A stretch of 64,000 bases of DNA from Streptococcus parasuis (GTDB taxonomy: Bacteria; Bacillota; Bacilli; Lactobacillales; Streptococcaceae): positions 434,001 through 498,000 of the forward strand of contig NZ_AP024276.1 in the NCBI RefSeq assembly GCF_021654455.1, read 5' to 3'. The notes under the pieces were generated by a model, which made no database searches, had not been told where the DNA came from, and saw only the letters and a program-made list of their open reading frames with translations. Positions 48,016-57,460 of the stretch are shown here, piece by piece; the stretch's first letter is position 1; each line of letters opens with the position of its first letter. A program made the translations under genes and the position numbers.

Positions 48016-48873
48016 ATGAAATTAAAAAAATTATTTAGTTTAGCAGCAGCTACCTTGTCAGTAGGTGTACTTGCTGCATGTGGTAGCTCGTCCTCTAGCT
48101 CTTCATCTGATTCTTCAGCAACAACTGTTCGTGTGGGTGTGATGAGTTTGAGCGATTCTGAGCAAGCTCGTTGGGATAAAGTTCAAAAAATTCTTGGTGA
48201 TGAAGTGAAATTGAAGTTCACTCAATTTACAGATTACTCACAGCCAAACAAGGCAGTAGCTGAAAATGAAGTAGACATCAATGCTTTCCAACACTACAAC
48301 TTCTTGAACAACTGGAATCAAGAAAATGGTGAGGATTTGGTTGCTATTGCGGATACATATATCGCACCAATCCGTCTTTACTCAGGTACAGCTGATGGAA
48401 AAAACAAGTACACTAAAGTGGAAGACATTCCAGATGGTGCAGAAATTGCGGTTCCAAATGACCCAACAAATGAAAGTCGTGCTCTCTACCTTCTTCAAGC
48501 AGCTGGTTTGATCAAGGTTGGTGTATCTGGTACAGAATTGGCAACTATTGCTGATATTACTGAAAACAAGAAAAACTTGAAAATCACTGAGTTGGATGCA
48601 AGCCAAACAGCAAGCTCACTTAGCTCAGTTGATGCAGCAGTTGTAAATAACACATTTGTGTTGGAAGCTGGTTTGGATTACAAAAATGCCCTTTACAAAG
48701 AGCAAAAAGATGAAAATTCAAAACAGTGGTACAACTTGATTGCAGCACGTAGCGATTGGGAAAAATCAGAGCAAGCAGCAGCGATTAAGAAAATTATCGA
48801 AGCGTACCACACGGATGAAGTGAAAAAAGTTATTGAAGAGACTTCAGACGGTATGGATGAGCCAGTTTGGTAA
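48016..48873 (+). CDS. metQ: Methionine ABC transporter substrate-binding lipoprotein
   Basis: NlpA/MetQ-family binding protein of 285 residues that delivers L- or D-methionine to MetNI. Signal peptide with lipobox LAAC, lipidation at C22, then a serine-rich spacer. Family motifs KFTQFTDYSQPNKAVAENE and INAFQHYNFLNNW are clear. First gene of a metQ-M20 peptidase-metN-metI cluster as in S. pneumoniae. A Met box upstream implies regulation by a MtaR-type LysR factor. Confidence 0.93.
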   Translation: MKLKKLFSLAAATLSVGVLAACGSSSSSSSSDSSATTVRVGVMSLSDSEQARWDKVQKILGDEVKLKFTQFTDYSQPNKAVAENEVDINAFQHYNFLNNWNQENGEDLVAIADTYIAPIRLYSGTADGKNKYTKVEDIPDGAEIAVPNDPTNESRALYLLQAAGLIKVGVSGTELATIADITENKKNLKITELDASQTASSLSSVDAAVVNNTFVLEAGLDYKNALYKEQKDENSKQWYNLIAARSDWEKSEQAAAIKKIIEAYHTDEVKKVIEETSDGMDEPVW

Positions 48874-48890
48874 AATGTAAATAGGTTGAG

Positions 48891-48925
48891 GACTGGGCAG
48901 TATTGTTCAGCCCTCTATCTGTTTT
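48891..48925 (+). terminator. Weak hairpin after metQ
   Basis: TGGGC pairs with GCCC across about ten bases, then TCTATCTGTTTTT; could attenuate transcription into the downstream genes. Confidence 0.35.
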
Positions 48926-49000
48926 TATAGAGATAAGAAAAAATCTCTTAACCAAAGTCAGAAATGTGGGAGAATATTTGATTTTGGTTAGTAGATTTGA

Positions 49001-49018
49001 TTGATTTTCATTGAGTAT
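49001..49018. repeat. Solo BOX-end fragment
   Basis: TTGATTTTCATTGAGTAT, the same right end as the element at 8598-8649, without any left end nearby, ending 11 bases before the next start codon. Confidence 0.45.
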
Positions 49019-49029
49019 GAGGAGAAAGT

Positions 49030-50397
49030 ATGGCAGATAGTAAAGTTCAAGCATTTGAAAATGATGCGATTATTCAAAACTATTTTGAAAAGTTGAAGGT
49101 CTTGATTTCAAAGAAATCCATTTTTGCTCAGCAGATTGGTTTGTTGGATGTGGCGACTTATTTGAAAGAAATGTTTGAAGAGGCTGGGGCAGATGTTGTT
49201 TTAGACGACAGCTATGCAGCACCATTTGTCATTGCTAGGTTTGAGGCAACTGTTCCAAATGCTAAAACTTTGATTTTTTACAATCACTATGACACTGTCC
49301 CAGCAGATGCGGATCAAATATGGGAGAAGGGCAACCCCTTTGAATTGACTATTTCTGAAGGTTATATCTATGGTCGGGGGGTAGATGATGATAAGGGCCA
49401 TATCACAGCTCGTCTGTCGGCCTTGAAAAAATATCAGGCTAGACAGGATGGTCAGCTACCAGTCAATGTGATTTTTATTATGGAAGGGGCAGAAGAGTCA
49501 GCTTCTGTCGACTTGGACAAATACCTTTCAAAATATAAAGAACATTTGATTGGTGCTGAACTACTTGTCTGGGAGCAAGGGCATCGCAATAGCCTACATC
49601 AGCTAGAAATTGCTGGGGGAAATAAGGGAATTGTGACCTTTGATCTTCAGGTCAAATCAGCGGACTTGGATATTCATTCTTCCTATGGAGGTGTCATTGA
49701 TTCGGCAAGCTGGTATTTATTATCAGCACTTCAATCCATGCGGGCTGCAGATGGACGAATCCTTGTAGATGGCATTTACGAGCAAGTGCAAGAGCCAAAT
49801 GAGCGTGAATTGGCCTTGGTGGAGGAATTTGCACTGGCGACCAGTCAGTCTATGAAAGATATTTATGGCCTGACTCTTCCAACCTTGGTAGAAGATCGTC
49901 GTGAGTTTCTGAAGCGTTTGTATTTTGAACCATCGATTACCATTGAAGGCTTGTCAACTGGCTATCTTGGTCAAGGTGTCAAGACCATCATACCAGCTCA
50001 GGCTTCTGCTAAGATGGAAGTCCGTTTGGTACCTGGGTTGGAGCCGCATGATGTATTAGATAAGATTCGACAGCATTTGGACAAACATGGCTTTGACAAA
50101 ATTGAGGTTATCTTCACTTTGGGAGAAATGAGCTATCGTAGTGACATGTCCCACCCTGCCATTGTCAATGTGATTGAGTTGGCCAAAAAATTGACACCAG
50201 AAGGAGTTGCTGTTTTGCCGACGTCACCGGGGACAGGTCCCATGCATACGGTCTTTCACGCTTTAGGTGTACCAATTGTGGGCTTTGGTATGGGTAATGC
50301 CAACAGTCGCGACCATGCAGGAGATGAAAATGTCAGCATCGCTGACTACTATAGCCATGTTGAATTAGTAGAGGAGTTAATAGCAAGTTATGAGTAA
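49030..50397 (+). CDS. M20 family peptidase (ArgE/DapE/CPG2 type)
   Basis: Dizinc aminoacylase/dipeptidase-like enzyme of 455 residues. H86 and D88 in NHYDTVPAD, the bridging D in [10 protein letters not shown] (about 119-121) and the E154-E155 pair in EGAEES are present, with a dimerisation lid in the middle. Set inside the metQ-metN-metI cluster, it may release methionine from peptides or N-acyl derivatives; that substrate is inference. Ribosome site AGGAG. Overlaps metN by eight bases. Confidence 0.87.
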   Translation: MADSKVQAFENDAIIQNYFEKLKVLISKKSIFAQQIGLLDVATYLKEMFEEAGADVVLDDSYAAPFVIARFEATVPNAKTLIFYNHYDTVPADADQIWEKGNPFELTISEGYIYGRGVDDDKGHITARLSALKKYQARQDGQLPVNVIFIMEGAEESASVDLDKYLSKYKEHLIGAELLVWEQGHRNSLHQLEIAGGNKGIVTFDLQVKSADLDIHSSYGGVIDSASWYLLSALQSMRAADGRILVDGIYEQVQEPNERELALVEEFALATSQSMKDIYGLTLPTLVEDRREFLKRLYFEPSITIEGLSTGYLGQGVKTIIPAQASAKMEVRLVPGLEPHDVLDKIRQHLDKHGFDKIEVIFTLGEMSYRSDMSHPAIVNVIELAKKLTPEGVAVLPTSPGTGPMHTVFHALGVPIVGFGMGNANSRDHAGDENVSIADYYSHVELVEELIASYE

Positions 50398-51454
50398 GAA
50401 AATGATTAAGCTAGATAATATTGATGTAACTTTCCAGCAAAAAAAACGAACCATAGAAGCGGTAAAGGATGTGACCATCCATATCAATCAAGGGGACATT
50501 TACGGTATCGTAGGTTATTCTGGAGCAGGGAAATCTACCCTTGTTCGAGTGATTAATTTATTGCAGGTGCCGACAGCGGGTAAAATTACTATCGATGAGG
50601 ATGTAATTTACGAGGGAGAAAAGGTCACACTTACCCCAGCTCAATTGCGGAGCAAACGCCGTGAAATCGGCATGATTTTCCAGCATTTCAATCTGATGGC
50701 CCAAATGACGGCAGAAGAAAACGTAGCCTTTGCCCTTAAGCATTCGGGTTTGAGCAAGGAAGAGAAGAAAGAAAAAGTTGCTAAGTTGTTGGACTTGGTT
50801 GGGCTTTCTGACCGTGCTGAAAACTATCCAGCTCAGTTGTCTGGTGGTCAAAAACAACGTGTTGCCATTGCCCGTGCCTTAGCAAATGACCCTAAAATCT
50901 TGATTTCAGATGAGTCAACTTCTGCCTTGGATCCGAAAACGACCAAGCAGATTTTGGCCCTCTTGCAGGAATTGAATGAAAAATTGGGCTTGACCATTGT
51001 CATGATTACCCACGAGATGCAGATTGTAAAAGACATTTGTAACCGTGTGGCTGTTATGCAGGATGGTCGTTTGATTGAAGAAGGTTCGGTTTTAGAAATC
51101 TTCTCTCATCCAAAAGAAGAATTGACACAGGATTTCATCAAAACAGCAACAGGAATTGATGAGGCCTTGGTAAAAATTTATCAGCAGGATATTGTTAAGA
51201 ATTTGCCTGAGAATAGTATTTTAGTGCAACTCAAGTACGCTGGTTCCAACACGGATACGGCAATTGTCAATGATTTGTATAAATTCTATCAAGTATCCGC
51301 CAATATTCTTTATGGCAATATTGAAATTTTGGACCATACGCCAGTCGGTGAGATGGTAGTGATCTTATCAGGAGAACCTGGTCAGTTGCACCGTGCGATT
51401 GAGGCAGTGACGGAGGCCCGTGTAGAAGTGACGATTTTGAAGGGAGCGAACTAG
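50390..51454 (+). CDS. metN: Methionine ABC transporter ATP-binding protein
   Basis: ATPase of the methionine importer, 354 residues: Walker [11 protein letters not shown]-loop IFQHFNLM, signature LSGGQKQR, Walker [12 protein letters not shown] (serine replaces the common proline of DEPTS), H-loop ITHEM. The C-terminal NIL (ACT-like) domain, about residues 265-354, binds methionine and gives trans-inhibition in relatives. Directly abuts metI. Confidence 0.94.
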   Translation: MSKKMIKLDNIDVTFQQKKRTIEAVKDVTIHINQGDIYGIVGYSGAGKSTLVRVINLLQVPTAGKITIDEDVIYEGEKVTLTPAQLRSKRREIGMIFQHFNLMAQMTAEENVAFALKHSGLSKEEKKEKVAKLLDLVGLSDRAENYPAQLSGGQKQRVAIARALANDPKILISDESTSALDPKTTKQILALLQELNEKLGLTIVMITHEMQIVKDICNRVAVMQDGRLIEEGSVLEIFSHPKEELTQDFIKTATGIDEALVKIYQQDIVKNLPENSILVQLKYAGSNTDTAIVNDLYKFYQVSANILYGNIEILDHTPVGEMVVILSGEPGQLHRAIEAVTEARVEVTILKGAN

Positions 51455-52147
51455 ATGTTAGAATGGATTCAAACGAATTTTCCAGATATTTATAAATTGG
51501 GCTGGGATGGTCAGACAGGTTGGTTAACACATTTTAATTTGACCCTCTATATGACCTTTGTTTCCTTTGCTTTCGGTGGATTTATGGGCTTGGTGTCTGG
51601 TTTATTCTTGGTTTTGACAGGTCCACGTGGGGTTATTGCCAATAAGACTGCATATTGGATTTTGGACAAGGTGGCTTCTATCTTCCGGGCCATTCCATTT
51701 ATTATCTTGTTGGCAGCTATTGCTCCTTTGACAAAAATTATTGTTGGAAAAACCATTGGTACAGACGCGGCTTTGGTGCCCCTTGCTCTTTCAGTATTTC
51801 CATTCTTTGCCCGTCAGGTTGAAGTGGTCTTGTCAGAATTGGACCGTGGTGTCATTGAGGCTGCTCAGGCATCAGGTGCGACTTTCTGGGATATTGTCCT
51901 TGTCTATCTGCGTGAGGGGCTACCAGACTTAATTCGTGTGACAACTTTTGCTTTGGTTTCATTGGTGGGCTACACTGCCATGGCTGGAGCCATCGGAGCA
52001 GGTGGTTTGGGACAAGTTGCACTATCCTATGGTTACTTGCGCTATAATGATGATGTGACCTTTTTAGCAACTCTTTTGATTTTGGTTATCATCTTTGCCA
52101 TTCAATTTATTGGTGATTTCTTGACCAGGAAGATTAGTCATAGATAG
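51455..52147 (+). CDS. metI: Methionine ABC transporter permease
   Basis: Permease of 230 residues with five predicted membrane segments; VIEAAQASGATFWDIVLVYLREGLPDL is the EAA loop contacting MetN. Also called metP in streptococci. ATG immediately follows the metN TAG, with GGGAGCGA as ribosome site inside metN. Confidence 0.93.
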   Translation: MLEWIQTNFPDIYKLGWDGQTGWLTHFNLTLYMTFVSFAFGGFMGLVSGLFLVLTGPRGVIANKTAYWILDKVASIFRAIPFIILLAAIAPLTKIIVGKTIGTDAALVPLALSVFPFFARQVEVVLSELDRGVIEAAQASGATFWDIVLVYLREGLPDLIRVTTFALVSLVGYTAMAGAIGAGGLGQVALSYGYLRYNDDVTFLATLLILVIIFAIQFIGDFLTRKISHR

Positions 52148-52182
52148 TTATTTAGCTGTGTTTTTCAAATTTTGGATAGTCC

Positions 52183-52211
52183 TTGACTTATTTAAAGCAT
52201 CTTTATACAAT
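52183..52211 (+). promoter_or_regulatory. Promoter of the 52,218 leader or small RNA
   Basis: TTGACT (52183-52188), 17-bp spacer, TACAAT (52206-52211). Confidence 0.7.
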
Positions 52212-52217
52212 AAATAT

Positions 52218-52310
52218 AATTAAATAAACACTGCCACCGGGTAGTCATGCAACAGCATTTTATGAACATCATTAAGTCTTTGAAGGTGTTCATAGGGTGC
52301 TGATTTTTTC
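52218..52310 (+). ncRNA. Candidate small RNA or attenuated leader upstream of the B3/B4 gene
   Basis: Between a good promoter and an intrinsic terminator lies about 93 nt without an ORF. The 3' half folds as CAGCA-TTT-TATGAACA (52253-52268) against TGTTCATA-GGG-TGCTG (52287-52302), then ATTTTTTC. The 5' half includes CTGCCACCGGGTAG. The terminator ends 19 bases before the next gene, so it may act as a conditional leader. No known riboswitch class recognised. Confidence 0.55.
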
Positions 52311-52328
52311 TATAAAAGGAGTCGGAAT

Positions 52329-53033
52329 ATGTCACAATTTATTGTTGATTTATCTTTCTGGAGTCTATTTCCAGATGCAAAAATTGGAGTTCTATTATTG
52401 AAAGATTATAAAACGCCATCAGAATCACCAGAAGATTTAGTGAAACTACTGGAAGAAAGTAATGAAATTGCCCAGAAATTTCTTACAGAAGATACTTTTA
52501 GTGAAAATGAAGTTATCCAAACGTATCGCCAAGCTTATCAAAAATTCAAAACTAAAAAAGGTGCACGTTCTAGTATTGAAGCACTTTTGAAGCGTTCTGC
52601 TAGTGACCGTCCAGTTTCGACAATCTCGCCCTTAGTGGATATTTATAATGCGGCGAGTTTACGTTTTGGTCTTCCATGTGGTGCTGAAGATTTAGATACA
52701 TTTGTAGGCGATCTCCAACTAACGATCACTGAGGGTGGAGACGAATTCTATCTCATTGGTGATGAAAATAATAATCCAACTCTACCAGGTGAAGTTTGCT
52801 ATAAGGATGATAAAGGAGCCGTTTGTCGCTGTTTCAATTGGCGCGATGGTGAGCGAACCATGATTACGGATGAGACAAAGAATGCTTTCTTGGTCATGGA
52901 GTTGGTCAATTCTGATAGAGTAGAAGATTTGGAAAATGCCCTTGATTTTATCAGTCAACACGCAGAAAAATTCTTGGGAGTAGTACCAGAAAAATATCTA
53001 CTAAATCGCGATACGCCTGCAATAGCCTTGTAG
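52329..53033 (+). CDS. B3/B4 tRNA-binding-domain protein
   Basis: A 234-residue stand-alone protein resembling the B3/B4 domain of phenylalanyl-tRNA synthetase beta chain, a fold also found in free-standing proteins proposed to edit or deacylate mischarged tRNA. Visible features: PLVDIYNAASLRFGLPCGAEDLD and the GEVCYKDDKGAVCRCFNWRDGERT segment. Ribosome site AAAAGGAG. Its neighbours are a T-box and glyQS, so a translation-related role is plausible but unproven. Confidence 0.8.
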   Translation: MSQFIVDLSFWSLFPDAKIGVLLLKDYKTPSESPEDLVKLLEESNEIAQKFLTEDTFSENEVIQTYRQAYQKFKTKKGARSSIEALLKRSASDRPVSTISPLVDIYNAASLRFGLPCGAEDLDTFVGDLQLTITEGGDEFYLIGDENNNPTLPGEVCYKDDKGAVCRCFNWRDGERTMITDETKNAFLVMELVNSDRVEDLENALDFISQHAEKFLGVVPEKYLLNRDTPAIAL

Positions 53034-53075
53034 GATTTGTCAGCGGGATTGTATTCGGATAAATAGTGGTCTTTC

Positions 53076-53104
53076 TAGACAAATGCTGATTTTTCTGCTA
53101 CAAT
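53076..53104 (+). promoter_or_regulatory. Promoter of the glycine T-box operon
   Basis: TAGACA (53076-53081), 17-bp spacer, TACAAT (53099-53104). Confidence 0.6.
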
Positions 53105-53110
53105 ACTAAG

Positions 53111-53318
53111 CATGAAAGAAGGTTGTTTCAAAAGCCTGTCTAGCGAGCTTGGGAGAGTGAAAGCCAAGCCAGTCTTGAAATAATTGGCGCTTTCCCAGTC
53201 GTGACCATGTCCGACTCAATCAGAATCATACAAATGAAGTAATAAATTAGGGTGGAACCGCGTTCTCAACGCCCCTATGTCGGTTGACAGGGGAAGAGAA
53301 TGTGGTTCTTTTTGTCTG
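53111..53318 (+). promoter_or_regulatory. T-box riboswitch, probably glycine-specific
   Basis: Contains the T-box AGGGTGGAACCGCG (53249-53262). The terminator pairs TTCTC..CCCCT (53264-53276) with AGGGG..GAGAA (53289-53300), with TTCTTTTT shortly after. In the Stem I region, AATTGGCGCTTTCCC offers GGC as the glycine specifier codon. It precedes DUF1398 gene, two upstream ORFs and glyQS, so uncharged tRNA-Gly should switch on all of them. Confidence 0.85.
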
Positions 53319-53383
53319 CCGACCGAGTATTTCTTGTTTTTCATCTCAAGTTGGAAGACAGCTACTATAAAGAAAGGAGACCA

Positions 53384-53779
53384 ATGTTCACCTTAGAAAA
53401 TATCAATCGAGGTCATGAACAGTTTACTGGGCCTGATTTTCCCAAACTGATTGCCTATTTTAAGGACTTGGGTATGGTGGAAAATACTGTGGATATCCAG
53501 TCTGGACAGGTTACCTATCGCTCACAGACAGGGCAGACTCTGGAAAAGCGGGGCTATCAAGTGACGATACCTGTTTCGGACCAAGCTAATCTGGACCAGT
53601 TTGTGACTATCTTACGCAATCATCAGGCTGGGCAAACAGATTTCCCTACCTTCTGCCAAGTAACAGCAGAAGCAGGGATTTACAAGTGGGTCATCGACCT
53701 AAAAGCCATGACCTGTTCCTATCTGGATAAGGCAGAGCAAGCTGTTTTTGTGGAAGCTGTACCGAGTGTGGAGAACTAG
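53384..53779 (+). CDS. DUF1398 family protein
   Basis: A 131-residue cytosolic protein of the DUF1398 family, function unknown. It has no membrane segment or catalytic motif that I recognise; the core reads YFKDLGMVENTVDIQSGQVTYRS and YKWVIDLKAMTCSYLD. The frame opens at 53300, but AAAGGAGACC fits ATG 53384. It lies between the T-box and glyQ, so its expression follows glycine charging. Confidence 0.75.
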   Translation: MFTLENINRGHEQFTGPDFPKLIAYFKDLGMVENTVDIQSGQVTYRSQTGQTLEKRGYQVTIPVSDQANLDQFVTILRNHQAGQTDFPTFCQVTAEAGIYKWVIDLKAMTCSYLDKAEQAVFVEAVPSVEN

Positions 53780-53812
53780 CAATTTTGAAATATAATAGAA
53801 AGAAGGAAATAT

Positions 53813-53929
53813 ATGTCTAAAAAATTAACATTCCACAGCGTCAGTGGCATAGTCTCCTTTCAGTCGAATTGCCACACGCTCATCGCTAGGGCGACTGAGC
53901 TAGACGCTGTACTAGTTCGCCTTTCCTAG
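53813..53929 (+). CDS. Upstream ORF 1 in the glyQ leader
   Basis: 38 codons. It starts MSKKLTF exactly like GlyQ, then continues through the inserted element as [19 protein letters not shown] and ends VLVRLS. AAGAAGGAA precedes the ATG, so translation is likely. Its peptide is identical to that of the second upstream ORF. Function unknown; it may be only a by-product of the repeat. Confidence 0.45.
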   Translation: MSKKLTFHSVSGIVSFQSNCHTLIARATELDAVLVRLS

Positions 53930-53986
53930 CGGTATCGGCTATGAAGGCTCACGTCGCAAGAGCATTTAAAATAGAAAGAGGATATT

Positions 53987-54103
53987 ATGTCAAAGAAACT
54001 TACATTTCACAGCGTCAGTGGCATCGTCTCCTTTCAGTCGAATTGCCACACGCTCATCGCTAGGGCGACTGAGCTAGACGCTGTACTAGTTCGCCTTTCC
54101 TAG
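53987..54103 (+). CDS. Upstream ORF 2 in the glyQ leader
   Basis: 38 codons encoding the same peptide as the first upstream ORF despite different codons in the GlyQ-derived part (TCA/TCT, AAG/AAA, CTT/TTA, TTT/TTC). Preceded by AAGAGGA. It ends 59 bases before the glyQ ATG. Confidence 0.45.
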   Translation: MSKKLTFHSVSGIVSFQSNCHTLIARATELDAVLVRLS

Positions 54104-54162
54104 CAATATCGGCTAGGAAGGCTCACGTCGCAAGAATATTTAAAATAGAAAGAAGGAAGAAT

Positions 54163-55080
54163 ATGTCTAAAAAACTTACTTTCCAGGAAATTATCCTGAC
54201 CTTACAACAATTTTGGAATGAGCAGGGGTGCTTGCTCATGCAGGCTTATGATACGGAAAAAGGTGCGGGTACCATGAGTCCCTACACTTTCTTGCGTGCT
54301 ATCGGTCCTGAGCCATGGAATGCGGCTTATGTTGAGCCAAGTCGTCGTCCTGCGGACGGTCGTTACGGGGAAAATCCCAACCGTCTCTATCAGCACCACC
54401 AATTCCAAGTGGTCATGAAACCATCGCCATCTAATATTCAAGAACTCTACTTGGAGTCTCTGGAGCGTTTGGGCATCAATCCTTTGGAACACGATATTCG
54501 TTTCGTTGAGGATAACTGGGAAAACCCGTCAACAGGTTCAGCAGGTCTGGGCTGGGAAGTTTGGTTGGACGGTATGGAAATCACGCAGTTTACCTATTTC
54601 CAACAAGTCGGTGGCTTGGCGACTGGTCCAGTCACAGCCGAAGTAACCTATGGTTTGGAGCGTTTGGCTTCCTATATCCAAGAAGTTGACTCCGTTTACG
54701 ACATCGAGTGGGCAGACGGCGTTAAATACGGTGAAATTTTCATCCAGCCGGAGTATGAGCATTCAAAATACTCCTTTGAAGTGTCAGACCAGGATATGCT
54801 CCTTGAAAACTTCACTAAGTTTGAAAAAGAAGCAGAGCGGGCTTTGGAAGAAGGCTTGGTTCACCCAGCCTTTGACTATGTGCTCAAATGCTCTCACACC
54901 TTTAACTTGTTGGATGCCCGTGGAGCTGTGTCTGTAACCGAGCGTGCAGGCTACATTGCCCGTATCCGTAACCTAGCTCGTGTCGTTGCCAAAACCTTTG
55001 TGGCAGAACGGAAGAAACTAGGCTTCCCACTTTTAGATGAAGCAACACGAGCAGAATTGTTGAAGGAGGACGCAGAATAA
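54163..55080 (+). CDS. glyQ: Glycyl-tRNA synthetase alpha subunit
   Basis: Class II synthetase subunit of the alpha2-beta2 bacterial enzyme charging tRNA-Gly. 305 residues, standard length, with [36 protein letters not shown] and [21 protein letters not shown]. Start 54163 is the third copy of the MSKKLTF start in the array and the only one continuing into the synthetase. Its stop overlaps the glyS start (TAATG). Confidence 0.96.
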   Translation: MSKKLTFQEIILTLQQFWNEQGCLLMQAYDTEKGAGTMSPYTFLRAIGPEPWNAAYVEPSRRPADGRYGENPNRLYQHHQFQVVMKPSPSNIQELYLESLERLGINPLEHDIRFVEDNWENPSTGSAGLGWEVWLDGMEITQFTYFQQVGGLATGPVTAEVTYGLERLASYIQEVDSVYDIEWADGVKYGEIFIQPEYEHSKYSFEVSDQDMLLENFTKFEKEAERALEEGLVHPAFDYVLKCSHTFNLLDARGAVSVTERAGYIARIRNLARVVAKTFVAERKKLGFPLLDEATRAELLKEDAE

Positions 55081-57116
55081 TGACAAAGAATTTACTTGTT
55101 GAACTTGGCTTGGAAGAAATTCCTGCCTACATCGTAACCCCAGCCATGCACCAGTTGCGTGACCGCATGGCGACTTTTTTGACAGACAACCGTTTGGCTT
55201 TTGATAGCATCGATGTCTTTTCAACACCACGCCGTTTGGCTGTTCGTGTGCGTGGTTTGGCAGACCAGCAGACTGACTTGACGGAAGATTTCAAGGGTCC
55301 TGCTAAGAAGATTGCCTTGGATGCAGACGGAAACTTCACCAAGGCTGCAGAAGGCTTTGTCCGTGGCAAAGGCTTGACGACTGCTGACATCGAATTCCGC
55401 GAGATCAAGGGTGAAGAGTATGTCTATGTGACCAAACACGAAGCTGGTCAGCCAGCTAAGGCAGTGTTGGCGGGTCTTCCAGAGGTCTTGAAGGCTATGA
55501 CCTTCCCAGTCAGCATGAACTGGGCCTCCAACAAATTTGCCTACATCCGCCCTGTCCACACCCTGACCGTTCTCTTGGATGACGAGGCACTGGATATGGA
55601 TTTCTTGGACATTTCGTCAGCTCGCATCAGCCGTGGTCATCGTTTCCTTGGAAATGAAACCGAGATTGCAAGTGCAGATTCTTACGAGGCGGACTTGCGT
55701 GAACAGTTTGTCATTACAGACCCCGCAGAGCGTCAACATATGATTATCGAGCAAATCAAGGCTATCGAGGACAAACATAATGTGACCGTTGAGATAGATG
55801 AGGACCTGCTCAATGAAGTTCTCAACCTAGTCGAGTACCCAACTGCCTTTATGGGCTCCTTTGACACCAAGTACTTGGAAGTGCCAGAGGAAGTCTTGGT
55901 GACTTCTATGAAAAATCACCAACGTTATTTCGTAGTGCGTGATAAATCTGGCAAGCTCTTGCCAAACTTCATCTCAGTCCGCAATGGTAACGACCAGCAT
56001 ATTGATAATGTCATCAAAGGGAATGAAAAAGTTTTGGTGGCTCGTTTGGAAGACGGTGAGTTCTTCTGGCGTGAGGACCAAAAACTCAAGATTTCCGACT
56101 TGGTGGAACGCCTCAAAGTCGTGACCTTCCATGAAAAAATCGGATCACTCTATGAGCATATGGAACGTACCAAGGTTATCGCAGAAAAATTGGCTGACTT
56201 GGCTGGCTTGTCTGCGGATGAAAAAGCAGATGTGGCGCGTGCGGCGGACATCTACAAGTTTGATCTCTTGACAGGTATGGTCGGTGAGTTTGATGAATTG
56301 CAAGGAATCATGGGTGAGAAGTATGCCCTTCTTGCAGGGGAAAAACCTGCGGTGGCAGTAGCAATCCGTGAGCACTACTTGCCAAACTCAGCAGAAGGCG
56401 AATTGCCTGAGAGCAAGGTCGGTGCGGTCTTGGCACTGGCTGATAAATTTGATACCCTCCTATCCTTCTTCTCTGTTGGTTTGATTCCTTCTGGCTCAAA
56501 CGACCCTTACGCTCTTCGTCGTGCAACACAAGGTATCGTGCGGATCTTGGAAGCATTTGGCTGGGAAATTCCATTGGATGAGTTGATTGCGGAACTCTAC
56601 AGCTTGAACTTTGCCAGCTTGACCTATGACAACCAGCCAGCTGTTATGGACTTTATCCGTGCCCGTGTAGAGAAGATGATGGACAAGGCGATTCCGAAAG
56701 ACATCCGTGAGGCTGTACTTGCCAGCTCAACCTTTGTGGTCAGACTGCAACTGGCAGCCAGCTCAGCTATTTTCCAAAAATCAAAAGAGGCTGACTACAA
56801 GGAAGCCGTGGAAAACTTGTCACGGGTCTTCAACTTGGCTGAAAAGGCGGAGGCAACTGCGATTGACGAGGCCCTCTTTGAAAATGACCAGGAGAAAGCC
56901 CTTGCTGCAGCAGTGGCAGGCTTGGAGTTGATGGAAGACATGGCAGGCAATTTGGACAAGCTCTTTGCATTGAGCCCAGTCATCGCAGCCTTCTTCGACA
57001 ATACTATGGTCATGGCAGATGATGTGGCAATCAAAGCCAACCGTTTGGCTCTACTGAAATCCTTGGCGGATAAGGCAAGTGCTGTGGCGGTCTTCAATCT
57101 CTTGAATAGTAAGTAG
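55080..57116 (+). CDS. glyS: Glycyl-tRNA synthetase beta subunit
   Basis: Beta chain of 678 residues carrying tRNA-binding and HD-type domains; typical [15 protein letters not shown] start, [21 protein letters not shown], and [19 protein letters not shown] precedes the ATG. Coupled to glyQ by a one-base overlap. Confidence 0.96.
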   Translation: MTKNLLVELGLEEIPAYIVTPAMHQLRDRMATFLTDNRLAFDSIDVFSTPRRLAVRVRGLADQQTDLTEDFKGPAKKIALDADGNFTKAAEGFVRGKGLTTADIEFREIKGEEYVYVTKHEAGQPAKAVLAGLPEVLKAMTFPVSMNWASNKFAYIRPVHTLTVLLDDEALDMDFLDISSARISRGHRFLGNETEIASADSYEADLREQFVITDPAERQHMIIEQIKAIEDKHNVTVEIDEDLLNEVLNLVEYPTAFMGSFDTKYLEVPEEVLVTSMKNHQRYFVVRDKSGKLLPNFISVRNGNDQHIDNVIKGNEKVLVARLEDGEFFWREDQKLKISDLVERLKVVTFHEKIGSLYEHMERTKVIAEKLADLAGLSADEKADVARAADIYKFDLLTGMVGEFDELQGIMGEKYALLAGEKPAVAVAIREHYLPNSAEGELPESKVGAVLALADKFDTLLSFFSVGLIPSGSNDPYALRRATQGIVRILEAFGWEIPLDELIAELYSLNFASLTYDNQPAVMDFIRARVEKMMDKAIPKDIREAVLASSTFVVRLQLAASSAIFQKSKEADYKEAVENLSRVFNLAEKAEATAIDEALFENDQEKALAAAVAGLELMEDMAGNLDKLFALSPVIAAFFDNTMVMADDVAIKANRLALLKSLADKASAVAVFNLLNSK

Positions 57117-57125
57117 GGGGAAAGG

Positions 57126-57383
57126 ATGGAACAAGTAAAAATCAATCGTATCAATGAATTGGCTAAAAAGAAAAAAGCTGGTACCTTGACACCAGAGGAA
57201 AAAGTTGAACAGGCTCAGCTCAGGGAAGAATACATCGAGGGGTATCGTCGAGCAATCCGTCATCATATTGAGGGGATTAAGCTGGTTGATGAAGATGGCA
57301 ACGATGTGACACCAGAGAAACTTCGTCAAGTCCAACGTGAAAAAGGCTTGCATGGCCGTAGTTTGGACGATCCTAATTCCTAA
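57126..57383 (+). CDS. DUF896 (YnzC-like) small protein
   Basis: 85-residue basic, charged protein; [22 protein letters not shown] and [14 protein letters not shown] are diagnostic of DUF896. Homologues bind no known partner; B. subtilis YnzC is a member. Ten bases after glyS, likely in the T-box operon. A terminator follows. Confidence 0.85.
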   Translation: MEQVKINRINELAKKKKAGTLTPEEKVEQAQLREEYIEGYRRAIRHHIEGIKLVDEDGNDVTPEKLRQVQREKGLHGRSLDDPNS

Positions 57384-57408
57384 GAATAAGATTGCTAAAA
57401 AAACAAGG

Positions 57409-57434
57409 AAAGACTAGGTTTTCTAGTCTTTTTT
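57409..57434 (+). terminator. Terminator after glyQS operon
   Basis: AAAGACTAG (57409-57417) and CTAGTCTTT (57423-57431), then T run. Confidence 0.85.
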
Positions 57435-57460
57435 GTTATACTATTAAAAGGAGGTTTGTT

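Larger units (their letters stand above)
53790..54183 (+). repeat. Tandem array of glyQ start region plus ~130-bp element
   Basis: The glyQ ribosome site and first seven codons occur at 53813, 53987 and 54163, spaced 174 and 176 bases. Between them lie two near-identical copies of an element starting CAGCGTCAGTGGC (53836 and 54010) and ending GTCGCAAGA. The element is palindrome-rich: ACAGCGTC (53835-53842) with GACGCTGT (53903-53910), GTGGCA with TGCCAC, CAGTCG with CGACTG, and GCCTTTCCTAGC (54093-54104) with GCTAGGAAGGC (54112-54122). The third copy continues into glyQ. Confidence 0.9.

Noticed and set aside
53790..54183. Glycine-rich leader-peptide attenuator for glyQ
   Set aside because: The upstream peptide has only one glycine codon, so classical codon-stalling attenuation is unlikely; the T-box already senses tRNA-Gly.
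54202..54492. Minus-strand ORF in glyQ
   Set aside because: Shadow of a strongly conserved synthetase gene without its own signals.
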